Source of the DNA: an uncultured Clostridia bacterium
Lineage (GTDB): Bacteria > Bacillota > Clostridia > TANB77 > CAG-508
Assembly (NCBI GenBank): GCA_934167175.1
Contig: CAKPKF010000017.1
Span: 1 to 31,487 of the forward strand
Length of the DNA stretch: 31,487 nucleotides
Direction: 5' to 3'
Below are positions 1 through 9,291 of this stretch, piece after piece (within the stretch, counting starts at the first letter, position 1; each line of letters opens with the position of its first letter). The position numbers and the translations under genes were made by a program. Under the pieces are notes generated by a model. It had not been told where the DNA came from, searched no databases, and saw only the letters and a program-made list of their open reading frames with translations.

Positions 1-3000
1 AGAGAATGGTCAAAAGGTGAAGTAAAAAAACCAGAGACTATAAACTATAGAACACTAAAACCAGAAAAAGATGGTCTTTTCTGTGAAAGAATATTTGGAC
101 CAACAAAAGACTGGGAATGCCATTGTGGGAAATATAAAAGAGTTCGTTATAAAGGAATTGTCTGTGACAGATGTGGAGTAGAAGTTACAAAATCAAAAGT
201 TAGAAGAGAGAGAATGGGGCACATAGAGCTTGCTGCCCCTGTAGCTCATATATGGTATTTCAAAGGAATTCCAAGCAGAATTGCATTAGTATTAGATATT
301 TCCCCAAGAAGCTTGGAAAAAGTAATATACTTTGCATCATATATAGTAATTGATAAAGGAACATCAGGACTTACTAAATGTCAAATATTAAATGAAAAAG
401 AATATCATGAGGCAGAAGAAAAATATGGAAGAGGTTCTTTTAGAGCGGCAATGGGAGCAGAAGCAATAAGAGAATTACTTGCTGATGTGGATTTAGAAGC
501 ATTATCAAAAAAATTAAAGAAAGAACTTAAAAAATCTAGTGAACAAAAAAAGGCTAAATTAATTAAAAGATTAGATACAGTAGAATCATTTAGACTATCT
601 GGAAACAAACCAGAATGGATGGTAATGAATGTTGTTCCTGTAATACCACCAGAAATAAGACCTATGGTTCAATTAGATGGTGGAAGATTTGCTACATCTG
701 ACTTAAATGATTTATATAGAAGAGTAATAAACAGAAATAACAGATTAAAAAGATTACTAGAATTAGGTGCTCCAGAGATAATAGTTAGAAATGAAAAAAG
801 AATGCTACAAGAATCAGTAGATGCACTTATAGATAATGGTAGACGCGGAAGACCTGTTACGGGTGCAGGAAATAGAGCATTAAAATCATTATCAGATATG
901 TTAAAAGGAAAGCAAGGTAGATTTAGACAAAATCTTTTAGGAAAAAGAGTTGACTACTCAGGTCGTTCTGTTATCGTTGTAGGTCCTGAATTAAAAATAT
1001 ATCAATGTGGTCTACCAAAAGAAATGGCTGTTGAGTTATTTAAACCTTTTGTAATGAAAGAGTTAGTTGGACGTGGATTAGCTCATAATATAAAAAATGC
1101 CAAAAGAATGGTTGAAAGATTAAGACCAGAAGTTTGGGAAATACTAGAAGAAGTTATAAAAGATCATCCAGTAATGTTAAACCGTGCACCAACATTACAT
1201 AGACTTGGTATTCAAGCATTCGAACCAATATTGGTAGAAGGTAGAGCAATTAAATTACACCCATTGGTGTGTACAGCATTTAATGCTGACTTTGATGGTG
1301 ATCAAATGGCAGTTCACGTTCCATTGTCACCAGAAGCTCAAGCAGAAGCAAGATTTTTAATGCTTTCAGTAAATAACTTATTAAAGACTCAAGATGGTAA
1401 ACCGGTTACAGTACCAACACAAGATATGATATTAGGAAGTTATTATTTAACAATGCAAATAGATGGAGAAATAGGTGAAGGAACATATTTCAAAGATCCA
1501 GAAGAAGCAATAATAGCATATCAAAACCATGATGTTGGACTTCATGCAAAAGTATTTGTAAGAATGAGTAAAGTGATAGATGGTGAAGTTAAATACAAAA
1601 AAGTAGAAACAACAGTAGGAAGAATAATTTATAATGAAGGAATACCACAAGATTTAGGTTTTGTTGACAGAACAGATCCAGAGCATGAATTTGATTTAGA
1701 AATTAGTTTCCCTGTAATTAAAAAGAATTTAGGAACAATAATAGCTAAATGTATAGATGCACATGGATTAGAAAAAACAGCAGAAGTACTTGATTATATA
1801 AAAGCAACAGGATTTAAATATTCAACTAAAGGAGCTATAACAGTTAGTATAGCTGATGTTAAGGTTCCAGAAGCAAAAAAACAAATATTAGAAGATGCAG
1901 ATAAACAAATTGATGAAGTTACAAAACAATATAGACGTGGTTTAATAACAGATGATGAAAGATATGACACAGTTATCAATATATGGGAAAAAGTAACAAA
2001 TGATGTTGGAGAAGCAATGAAGGACAACTTTGATGAATTAAACCCAATATTCATGATGGCACAATCAGGAGCCCGTGGTAATATGAGCCAGTTAAGACAA
2101 ATAGCAGGTATGCGTGGACTTATGGCAAACACACAAGGTAAGGCTGTTGAAATACCAATTAAATCATGTTTTAGAGAAGGACTAGATGCACTAGAATACT
2201 TTATATCATCACATGGTGCTAGAAAAGGTCTAGCAGATACAGCGTTAAGAACAGCTGACTCAGGATATCTAACAAGAAGACTAGTTGATGTTGCACAAGA
2301 AATAATTGTAAGAGAGCATGATTGTGGAACACATGATGGAATAGTAGTTTCTGACATTAAAGATGGAAATCAAGTATTAGAAAAATTAGAAGAAAGATTA
2401 GAAGGAAGATTTTTATTAGAAGACATTGTTGACCCTGTTACAAACGAAGTAATAGCAGACACAAATACAATGATTACAGAAAGTTTAGCTAAGAAAATTG
2501 TAGCTACAGGAGTTACAAAAGTAAAAGTTCGTTCTAGTTTAGGATGTAGAGCAAAACATGGAATTTGTAGTAAATGTTATGGTATGGGATTAGCAACTAG
2601 AGAAAGAGTAAATATAGGAGAGGCTGTTGGAATAATTGCTGCTCAATCAATCGGTGAACCTGGTACACAGTTAACGATGAGAACTTTCCACATGGGAGGT
2701 GTAGCAGGAGGAGATATAACTCAAGGTCTTCCAAGGGTTGAAGAGTTGTTTGAAGCTAGAAAACCAAAGGGACTTGCTATAATTTCAGAAATAGATGGAA
2801 CTGTTAAAGTTTCAGATGATAAAAAGAAAAAAGAAGTTACAGTTACTTCTAAAGAAAATTCTAAAACATACACAATACCATTTGGTTCAAAATTACATGT
2901 TAAAGATGGAGACTATATAGAAGCTGGAGAACCAATTACAGAAGGTTCAATTAACCCAAATGAAATTTTACCAATAAAAGGTCCAGAAGGAGTATACACA

Positions 3001-3486
3001 TATCTAATACAAGAAGTACAAAAAGTGTATAGAAACCAAGGTGTTGATATAAATGATAAACATATAGAAGTAATTGGTAGACAAATGCTTAAAAAGGTAA
3101 GAGTAGAAGATAGTGGAGACACAGATATGTTTGCAGGTTCTTTAGTAGATATGTATGAATTTGAAGAGAAGAACAACAAAGTAATAGAAGAAGGCGGAAC
3201 ACCTGCAAAAGGCAGAAGAACATTACTTGGTATAACAAAGGCATCATTGGCAACAGAAAGTTTCTTATCAGCAGCTTCTTTCCAAGAAACTACAAGAGTA
3301 TTAACAGAAGCAGCTATAAAAGGAAAGACAGATAACTTAATAGGATTAAAAGAAAATGTTATAATAGGTAAATTAATACCAGCAGGAACAGGAATGGCAG
3401 CATATAAAAATATTCATATAAATACTGAAGTTGAAGAAAAAGAAGAACCAACAGAAGTAGCAGTTGAAGAAGAATCAAATAACTAA
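1..3486 (+). CDS. rpoC: RNA polymerase subunit beta' (5' end outside window)
   Basis: This is the catalytic largest subunit of RNA polymerase. The frame is open from base 1, so the start codon and roughly the first 20 codons lie upstream; 1161 residues are visible. The N-terminal zinc ribbon is present (CHC near residues 40-42, CDRC near 56-59). The absolutely conserved Mg-binding NADFDGDQM motif is at bases 1282-1308. The second zinc site (CRAKHGICSKC) lies near 2547-2580, followed by the AAQSIGEPGTQLTMRTFH segment that leads into the trigger loop and by GLPRVEELFEARKPKG. The C-terminus ends in a glutamate-rich tail. rpoB would be expected immediately upstream. A hairpin terminator follows within about 10 bases of the stop. 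No frame break is seen. Confidence 0.98.
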   Translation, partial: REWSKGEVKKPETINYRTLKPEKDGLFCERIFGPTKDWECHCGKYKRVRYKGIVCDRCGVEVTKSKVRRERMGHIELAAPVAHIWYFKGIPSRIALVLDISPRSLEKVIYFASYIVIDKGTSGLTKCQILNEKEYHEAEEKYGRGSFRAAMGAEAIRELLADVDLEALSKKLKKELKKSSEQKKAKLIKRLDTVESFRLSGNKPEWMVMNVVPVIPPEIRPMVQLDGGRFATSDLNDLYRRVINRNNRLKRLLELGAPEIIVRNEKRMLQESVDALIDNGRRGRPVTGAGNRALKSLSDMLKGKQGRFRQNLLGKRVDYSGRSVIVVGPELKIYQCGLPKEMAVELFKPFVMKELVGRGLAHNIKNAKRMVERLRPEVWEILEEVIKDHPVMLNRAPTLHRLGIQAFEPILVEGRAIKLHPLVCTAFNADFDGDQMAVHVPLSPEAQAEARFLMLSVNNLLKTQDGKPVTVPTQDMILGSYYLTMQIDGEIGEGTYFKDPEEAIIAYQNHDVGLHAKVFVRMSKVIDGEVKYKKVETTVGRIIYNEGIPQDLGFVDRTDPEHEFDLEISFPVIKKNLGTIIAKCIDAHGLEKTAEVLDYIKATGFKYSTKGAITVSIADVKVPEAKKQILEDADKQIDEVTKQYRRGLITDDERYDTVINIWEKVTNDVGEAMKDNFDELNPIFMMAQSGARGNMSQLRQIAGMRGLMANTQGKAVEIPIKSCFREGLDALEYFISSHGARKGLADTALRTADSGYLTRRLVDVAQEIIVREHDCGTHDGIVVSDIKDGNQVLEKLEERLEGRFLLEDIVDPVTNEVIADTNTMITESLAKKIVATGVTKVKVRSSLGCRAKHGICSKCYGMGLATRERVNIGEAVGIIAAQSIGEPGTQLTMRTFHMGGVAGGDITQGLPRVEELFEARKPKGLAIISEIDGTVKVSDDKKKKEVTVTSKENSKTYTIPFGSKLHVKDGDYIEAGEPITEGSINPNEILPIKGPEGVYTYLIQEVQKVYRNQGVDINDKHIEVIGRQMLKKVRVEDSGDTDMFAGSLVDMYEFEEKNNKVIEEGGTPAKGRRTLLGITKASLATESFLSAASFQETTRVLTEAAIKGKTDNLIGLKENVIIGKLIPAGTGMAAYKNIHINTEVEEKEEPTEVAVEEESNN

Positions 3487-3495
3487 AATAAGAAA

Positions 3496-3534
3496 AAAGA
3501 ATGGATTAAATATAGATAAATCCATTCTTTTACT
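3496..3534 (+). terminator. Rho-independent terminator of rpoC
   Basis: A perfect 12-bp inverted repeat (3496-3507 with 3519-3530) around an 11-base loop, followed by a T-rich tail. It starts 10 bases after the rpoC stop codon and probably ends the rpoBC transcript. Confidence 0.85.
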
Positions 3535-3650
3535 TTATAATAAACTGGAGGATGAATAAAAAAATAGTTTAAATATTATATAGGTTTACTTTTTTATTAA
3601 AGGTGGAATTTTTTTTAGTTAGACAGTTTGTCTTGGGAAGGAAATGGATT

Positions 3651-5102
3651 ATGATAAAAAAATATAAAATAAATTCAGGAATAACTTTGGTTTCACTAGT
3701 AGTTACAATAATGGTTCTATTGATGTTATCAGGAATAGTTTTATATTCTATTACTTCAGAAAATGGAATAATAAGCAAGGCTAAAATAGCAAAAAATCAA
3801 ACTGAATTGAATGAAGAAAAGGAAAATTTAGATATTGCGACAATTAATGCTATGCAGTACCATAAATATGGAAATATAGAAAAAGAGTTGCTATTAAAAG
3901 AATTGGAAGAAAAATTTGGAAAAGATAGTGTAGAGATAGAAAAAGATGGAGATATATTTATTATTTTTTTAAAAAATAGCAAAAGATATTACACAATAAG
4001 TAAAAATGGTGATATAGCACAATATAAGCCATATATAGATAATACTCCAGGAGAATTAGAAGGAAAAGGAACGAAAGATGATCCATTTAAAATAGAAAGC
4101 GTAGAAGATTTAATAGTATTCTCACAAAATATAAATAATAATGTAACGAGATACAAAAATCAATATATAGTTTTATCAAGAACATTAGATTTTGAATCTA
4201 AAAAGTCATATTGCAATAGTGAAACCACGGAATATAATGAATATTTAGGTATAGATACAGAAATAACATTAATTAAAGCAATGACAGACAAGAGCTTTAA
4301 GGGATTTAAAATGATAGGAGAAAAGTATTCTTTTTTTGCAGGAACATTTGACGGCCAAGGTTATGCATTGAAAAACATATACATAAATAGTAATAATGCA
4401 TCATTATTTGGAAATGTTAAAGAAGCAACAATAGAAAATTTACTACTAACAGGAGAAATAATTGGTGGAGATTCAATAGCTTCAGGTTTTGTGCAAAATG
4501 CAGATAATGCATCATTTTATAATTGCTATAATGAAGCAAATATAACAGGGACTACAGTAGGAGGAATATGTGTACATTCATCTGGAGATATAGTAGTTAG
4601 AAATTGTTACAATACAGGAAAAATATCTGGAAAATGGCAATCAGGAGCAGGAGGGATAATAGCATACTCAACGGATACTAATGGAACCATAGATATAAAA
4701 AATTCCTATAATACAGGAGAGATTATATTAGATAATGGAACATCATATGCAGCAGCAGGAGGAATTATTGGAGGAAATAGTGGGACTTTAAAAATTTCTA
4801 ACTGCTATAGTACATCTAAAAATAAATCATCAGTATATTCTGGTGCAATTGTTGGACTTTGGGATGTATCTAAAGTTACTTTAGATAATTGCTATTTTTT
4901 GAATAATATGAATAAAACTGTGGGAAATGGAGAAGTAACAGGTGCATTAATGTGTGATGAAACTTATATGAAAAGCAAAGAGTTTATAAGTAAATTGAAC
5001 TCGTATGTTCAAACATATAATTTGCAAGATGAAAATTCTATTAAATTACTTATGTGGAAACAAACGAAAAATAATAAATTTCCTGAATTAAATATAAAAT
5101 AG
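3651..5102 (+). CDS. Prepilin-like surface protein with GLUG-type repeats
   Basis: A 483-residue protein with a type IV prepilin-like N-terminus: short basic leader (MIKKYKINSG), then a hydrophobic helix beginning ITLVSLVVTIMVLLMLSG, then the sequence SENGIISKAK seen in clostridial pseudopilin-like proteins. The glutamate usual at position +5 after the cleavage glycine is replaced by serine. The region from about residue 115 has a GTKDDPFKI entry segment, followed by repeats containing N-C-Y-N or N-S-Y-N (for example NCYNEANITG, NCYNTGKISG), typical of GLUG/beta-helix adhesive repeats. The C-terminus WKQTKNNKFPELNIK fits GLUG proteins. I chose ATG 3651, behind GGGAAGGAAA at 3635-3643, rather than the in-frame GTG at 3603. 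It probably acts on the cell surface; pilus assembly itself is inferred only from the leader. No convincing promoter was found. Confidence 0.8.
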   Translation: MIKKYKINSGITLVSLVVTIMVLLMLSGIVLYSITSENGIISKAKIAKNQTELNEEKENLDIATINAMQYHKYGNIEKELLLKELEEKFGKDSVEIEKDGDIFIIFLKNSKRYYTISKNGDIAQYKPYIDNTPGELEGKGTKDDPFKIESVEDLIVFSQNINNNVTRYKNQYIVLSRTLDFESKKSYCNSETTEYNEYLGIDTEITLIKAMTDKSFKGFKMIGEKYSFFAGTFDGQGYALKNIYINSNNASLFGNVKEATIENLLLTGEIIGGDSIASGFVQNADNASFYNCYNEANITGTTVGGICVHSSGDIVVRNCYNTGKISGKWQSGAGGIIAYSTDTNGTIDIKNSYNTGEIILDNGTSYAAAGGIIGGNSGTLKISNCYSTSKNKSSVYSGAIVGLWDVSKVTLDNCYFLNNMNKTVGNGEVTGALMCDETYMKSKEFISKLNSYVQTYNLQDENSIKLLMWKQTKNNKFPELNIK

Positions 5103-5144
5103 AAGCAAAAAAATTGACAAAAAAACAAAGAAAAAATGAAAACC

Positions 5145-5173
5145 TTGACAAATGTAAGGTTTAGAGGTAAAAT
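5145..5173 (+). promoter_or_regulatory. SigA-type promoter for gdpP
   Basis: TTGACA at 5145-5150 and TAAAAT at 5168-5173 are separated by 17 bases, ahead of an AAGGAGAGA ribosome site and the gdpP ATG at 5201. A second TTGACA at 5114-5119 has no clear partner. Confidence 0.75.
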
Positions 5174-5200
5174 ATATATACTATAAAAAAGGAGAGAGTT

Positions 5201-7220
5201 ATGTCAAATAATAAAAAAATGTTTGAGAAGCTTGTTTCAAAAACAAAAGTCTACTTAATAATAATAGCAATATTACTTGTTATAATTTGTGTACTTAATA
5301 GTGGATATATTATACCTTCAATAATTGCATTTGTAGCAATAGCATTATATTCTTATTGGGCAAACACAAAGAGAAAAGTGGAGATTTCTAAACATATACA
5401 AGATTTAACATTAACTGTAGATGAAGCTGCAAAAAATACTTTGTTAAATTCACCATTTCCATTAGTAATTGTTGAAACAGATGGTTCAATTATTTGGGAG
5501 AGTGCAAAGTTTGTAACAGAATTTGATGATTTTGATATTAAAGAGTATTTAGGCAATTTAGTAAAAGAGATAAAAGTAGAAATACAAAATAACAAAGATA
5601 ATAAAAAGGAAAAATCGATAGAGAGACAAGTTAAAATTAATAACAAAGATTATAACATAGTAGGAGAATTTGTAAAATCAAAGCAAAATGAGAGAAAAAA
5701 GCAAGTTGAATACATGATGATGCTATATTTTGTTGATGAAACTGAAAAGAACGAGATTACAAGAAAATATGAAGATTCAAAAATCTGTGTAGGAATATTG
5801 ATGGTAGATAATTATGAAGAAGTTATGCAAAGAGTTTCAAACGAAATAAAACCACAAATAACTGCGGAAATAGAAAAGAAGATATACGAATGGGTAAAAC
5901 CAACAAATGGTATAGTAGTGAAACCAGATAGAGATACTTTTATTTATATTTTTGAGCAAAAATATTTAGATCAAATACAAAAAAGTAAATTTGATATTCT
6001 AGATAATGTTAAAGAAATTAACATAGAAGGTTTAATACAAATAACATTAAGTATTGCAATATCAAATGAAGGAAATTCTAATTATGAAAAATACAAATCT
6101 GCTTCTGCTGCAATGGATATTGTTCTTGGTAGAGGTGGAGATCAAGCCGTAGTTAGAAGAAATGGAAAATATGTATTTTTTGGAGGAAGAGCTCAAGAAA
6201 TAGAAAAAAGAACAAAAGTTAAAGCAAGAATAGTTGCGGGAGCATTAGGAGAATTAATAACAGAAGCAAAAGATGTCATGATAATGGGACACTCTAATGG
6301 AGATATGGATTCCATGGGATCAAGCTTAGGTATATATAGATTGGCTACAACCTTAGGGAAGGAAGCACATATAGTAAATAATACTTTTGGATTGACATTA
6401 AGTAGTTTCATAGAAGAAATAAAAAAAGATAGTGATTATGATAATGTGTTTTTGGAAAAAAGTTTAGCAATATCAAAAATATCTGAGGATACATTATTAA
6501 TAATAGTAGATACAGATAAAAAAAGCTATGTTGAAGTGCCAGAATTATTAGATAAAACAAGTAAAATAGTGGTAATAGATCATCATAGAAGAGGGACAGA
6601 TTATATAGATAATGCGATTTTAACATTTCACGAAGTATATGCTTCTTCAGCAGCTGAATTAGTTACAGAATTGCTACAGTATTCACAGAAAAAAGTAAAG
6701 TTAAAAACAATAGAGACCGAAGGGTTATATGCAGGGATAATGGTAGATACCAAAAACTTTACATTTAAAACAGGTGTTAGGACATTTGAAGCAGCAGCAT
6801 ATTTAAGAAAATGTGGAATTGACATCATAAAAGTAAAGAAATGGTTTCAAAGTGATTTCGTAAATTACAAATTGATTTCAGATATTGTAAGAAAAGCAGA
6901 AATTGTTAATAAGTCTATAGCAATATCATTATATGAAGAAGTCAATAAAGAAGCAGGATTAATATGTGCTAAAGCAGCAGATGAGTTATTAACAATAAGT
7001 GATATAACAGCATCTTTTGTTATAGGAAATTTAGGAGATAAAATTTGTATTAGTGGACGTTCAATAGGAGATATAAATGTACAAATTATCTTAGAGAAAC
7101 TTCGGAGGAGGCGGACATATAACATTAGCAGGTGCACAAGTTGAAGGAATGACAATAGAGGAAGTTAAGCAAGAACTTATTATAAGAATAAACGAATATT
7201 TTAGTGAAATATTAAGTTAA
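5201..7220 (+). CDS. gdpP: Cyclic-di-AMP phosphodiesterase GdpP, frame restored by +1 shift at CGG
   Basis: GdpP (YybT) is a membrane DHH-DHHA1 phosphodiesterase that hydrolyses c-di-AMP. Visible order: two transmembrane segments (about residues 13-50), a PAS-like region (about 60-150), a degenerate GGDEF domain (about 175-310), a DHH domain with GHSNGDMDSMG, VDTD and the signature VIDHHRRG, then DHHA1. The zero frame runs to a TGA at 7142-7144, but after residue 634 it becomes an unrelated arginine-rich tail. Skipping the C at 7103 of an in-frame CGG gives the expected family ending, with EKLGGGGH then ITLAGAQ, and continues to TAA 7218-7220. The product is 672 residues, normal for GdpP. Its position upstream of rplI-dnaB is typical of Firmicutes. 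No other lesion is present. The break is either programmed recoding or a one-base sequence error. Confidence 0.93.
7103..7105 (+). other. +1 frameshift site CGG|A in gdpP
   Basis: Zero frame reads CTT CGG AGG. The conserved reading is CTT, skip C, GGA GGA GGC GGA CAT, giving the GGGGH motif of DHHA1 (Gly635 at the shift). The zero-frame stop is 13 codons further on. The family motif makes the frame change certain; whether the cell or the sequencing caused it is inference. Confidence 0.85.
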
Positions 7221-7242
7221 ATATAAAAATTATATATAATAT

Positions 7243-7284
7243 AAAACTCAAGTATTAAATTCCAAGGTACTTGAGTTTTATGCT
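7243..7284 (+). terminator. Rho-independent terminator after gdpP
   Basis: A perfect 12-bp stem (7243-7254 with 7268-7279) with a 13-base loop. The downstream arm ends in TTTT. It lies about 22 bases after the frame-corrected gdpP stop, which supports 7220 as the true gene end. Confidence 0.75.
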
Positions 7285-7400
7285 GATTAATAATAATGAG
7301 TTAGTAAAAAATATAATATATAAAACTTAGTATGTGTAAAATAACAGAAGAAGAATGAACAGAAATTAAGATATAAGCAAGTTTTAGAGTGTTAATACTC

Positions 7401-7429
7401 TTGAAAAAAGTGAGATTTTAGTATAAAAT
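7401..7429 (+). promoter_or_regulatory. SigA-type promoter for rplI-dnaB-tilS
   Basis: TTGAAA at 7401-7406 and TAAAAT at 7424-7429 with a 17-base spacer. A small inverted repeat (AGAGT 7386-7390, ACTCT 7397-7401) overlaps the -35 edge and could be an operator, but this is weak. Confidence 0.6.
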
Positions 7430-7464
7430 AGTATAAATAAAAAAGAGAGAGGAGAAAGAACAAT

Positions 7465-7911
7465 ATGAAGGTTATTTTGAAAGAAAATATAAAAGGTGTA
7501 GGAAAAAAAGACGAGGTTATTAACGCAAGTGATGGATATGCAAGAAACTATTTGTTTCCAAAAAAATTAGCAGTAGAAGCCAATGCGGAAAATATGAGTA
7601 AATTAAATGCAAAAAAAGCGTCAGAAGATAGAAAAAAAGAACTAGAAAAAGAAGATGCCAAAGAAATAGCAAAAAAATTAAAAGAAATTACACTAAATAT
7701 AAAAGTAAAAGCAGGAGAAAACGGAAAAATATTTGGTGGTGTTACATCAAAAGAAATCTCTGATAATTTAGAAAAACAATATAAAATAAAAATAGATAAA
7801 AAGAAAATTGATTTAAAAGAAAATATAAAGAATATAGGAGTATTTAATGTAGAAGTAAGACTATATGAAGGAATAATGGGAAAAGTAAAAGTAAATGTCA
7901 CAGCAGAATAA
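7465..7911 (+). CDS. rplI: 50S ribosomal protein L9
   Basis: A 148-residue L9 that binds 23S rRNA at the base of the L1 stalk. The N-terminal domain shows the family signature (MKVILKENIKGVGKKDEV, then DGYARNYLFPKKLA), followed by a charged connecting helix rich in Lys/Glu/Ala (about residues 50-75) and the C-terminal domain with GKIFGGVTSKEI. The length is normal. It is preceded by GAGAGGAGAAAG and is the first gene of a tight group with dnaB 24 bases downstream. Confidence 0.98.
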   Translation: MKVILKENIKGVGKKDEVINASDGYARNYLFPKKLAVEANAENMSKLNAKKASEDRKKELEKEDAKEIAKKLKEITLNIKVKAGENGKIFGGVTSKEISDNLEKQYKIKIDKKKIDLKENIKNIGVFNVEVRLYEGIMGKVKVNVTAE

Positions 7912-7935
7912 TATAAAAAGGAAAGGAAACTGAGT

Positions 7936-9273
7936 ATGGAATTAGGAAAAGTACCACCAAGTGATATAGAGGCAGAACAAGCGGTATTAGGAAGTATGCT
8001 TACAGATAGAGATGCCGTTGTTTCAGCAATAGAAGTGTTAAAAGAAGATGCTTTTTATAGAGAAGATAATAAAGCAATATATAAAGCTATTTTAAATTTA
8101 TATAATAAATCAGAACCTATAGATATAATAACATTAAAATCAGAATTAATGTCAATGGGAAAATTTGAAGCTGTTGGTGGACTAGAGTATATTGCCGAAC
8201 TTCCAGAAATGGTTCCAACTACGGCAAATGTTGAAAAATATATAAAAATTGTAGAAGAAAAATCTATACTAAGAAATCTAATAAAAACTGCAAATGAAAT
8301 TATAAATCTTGGATATGATCCAACAGAAGATGTAGAACAAATAATGGACAGTGCTGAAAAGAAAATTTTCAATATAATGCAAAATAGAAATCAAAAAGGG
8401 TATACTCCTATTAAAGATATTTTAGTAGATACATTTACACAATTAGAAGAATTATATAATCAAAAACAACATATAACAGGAGTACCAACAGGTTTTATAG
8501 ATTTAGATTACAAAACAGCTGGATTACATAATTCAGACTTAATATTAATAGCAGCGAGACCTGCAATGGGAAAATCAGCTTTTGCGCTTAATTTAGCAAC
8601 AAATGCTGCATTAAAAGCAAATGTACCAGTTGTAATATTTAGTTTGGAAATGTCAAAAGAACAAATGGTTCAGAGAATTTTATGTAGTGAAGCAATGGTG
8701 GACAATAATAAAGTTAGGACTGGAAAAATTGATGATGATGATTGGATGAAATTAGCAGGGGCATTAGGACCATTATCGGAAGCAGGTATTTATATAGATG
8801 ATACACCAGGCATTTCTGTTATGGAAATACGAGCAAAGTGTAGGAAGTTAAAATTAGAAAAAGGAATTGGATTAGTAGTGATAGACTATCTTCAATTAGT
8901 GCAAGGAAGTAATAAACGTGGTGGTAGCCGAGAACAAGAAATATCAGAAATAAGTCGTTCATTAAAAATATTAGCAAAGGAAATAGAAGTTCCTGTAATA
9001 GCTTTGTCTCAATTATCAAGAGCACCAGAACAAAGACCAGAGCACAGACCAATGTTATCAGACTTGCGTGAATCAGGAGCAATAGAGCAAGATGCGGATA
9101 TCGTAATGTTTTTATATAGAGATGATTATTATAATAAAGAAGAAAGTGAAAAGAAGAATATTGCAGAAGTTATAATTGCAAAACATAGAGGTGGATCAAC
9201 AGGAACCGTAGAACTGTATTGGTTAGGTAACTACACAAAGTTTGTAAATCTAGATAAATACAGGCAAGAATAA
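7936..9273 (+). CDS. dnaB: Replicative DNA helicase DnaB
   Basis: A 445-residue ring helicase that unwinds DNA at the replication fork. The N-terminal helical domain (about 1-110) begins PPSDIEAEQAVLGSML, a DnaB hallmark. The RecA-like C-terminal domain has Walker A ARPAMGKSAFALN (near residue 210), Walker B VVIDYLQLV (near 315), the SREQEISEISRSLK segment and SDLRESGAIEQDAD near the end. It is co-directional with rplI and tilS and probably transcribed with them. Nothing unusual is seen. Confidence 0.98.
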   Translation: MELGKVPPSDIEAEQAVLGSMLTDRDAVVSAIEVLKEDAFYREDNKAIYKAILNLYNKSEPIDIITLKSELMSMGKFEAVGGLEYIAELPEMVPTTANVEKYIKIVEEKSILRNLIKTANEIINLGYDPTEDVEQIMDSAEKKIFNIMQNRNQKGYTPIKDILVDTFTQLEELYNQKQHITGVPTGFIDLDYKTAGLHNSDLILIAARPAMGKSAFALNLATNAALKANVPVVIFSLEMSKEQMVQRILCSEAMVDNNKVRTGKIDDDDWMKLAGALGPLSEAGIYIDDTPGISVMEIRAKCRKLKLEKGIGLVVIDYLQLVQGSNKRGGSREQEISEISRSLKILAKEIEVPVIALSQLSRAPEQRPEHRPMLSDLRESGAIEQDADIVMFLYRDDYYNKEESEKKNIAEVIIAKHRGGSTGTVELYWLGNYTKFVNLDKYRQE

Positions 9274-9291
9274 TATAAAAAAGAGGTAATA

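Noticed and set aside
1794..2357. A 187-codon antisense frame within rpoC
   Set aside because: A shadow of rpoC created by its codon pattern; no ribosome site and no recognisable domain.
3552..3572. A six-codon leader peptide (MNKKIV) ahead of the first prepilin-like gene
   Set aside because: The GGAGG abuts the ATG with no spacing and there is no attenuator-like hairpin after it.
5201..7144. gdpP, comM and the PBP gene as pseudogenes
   Set aside because: Each has only the CGG-associated shifts and no other stop, deletion or loss of conserved residues; coding character continues unchanged past the shifts. Sequence error remains possible and is stated as the main alternative.
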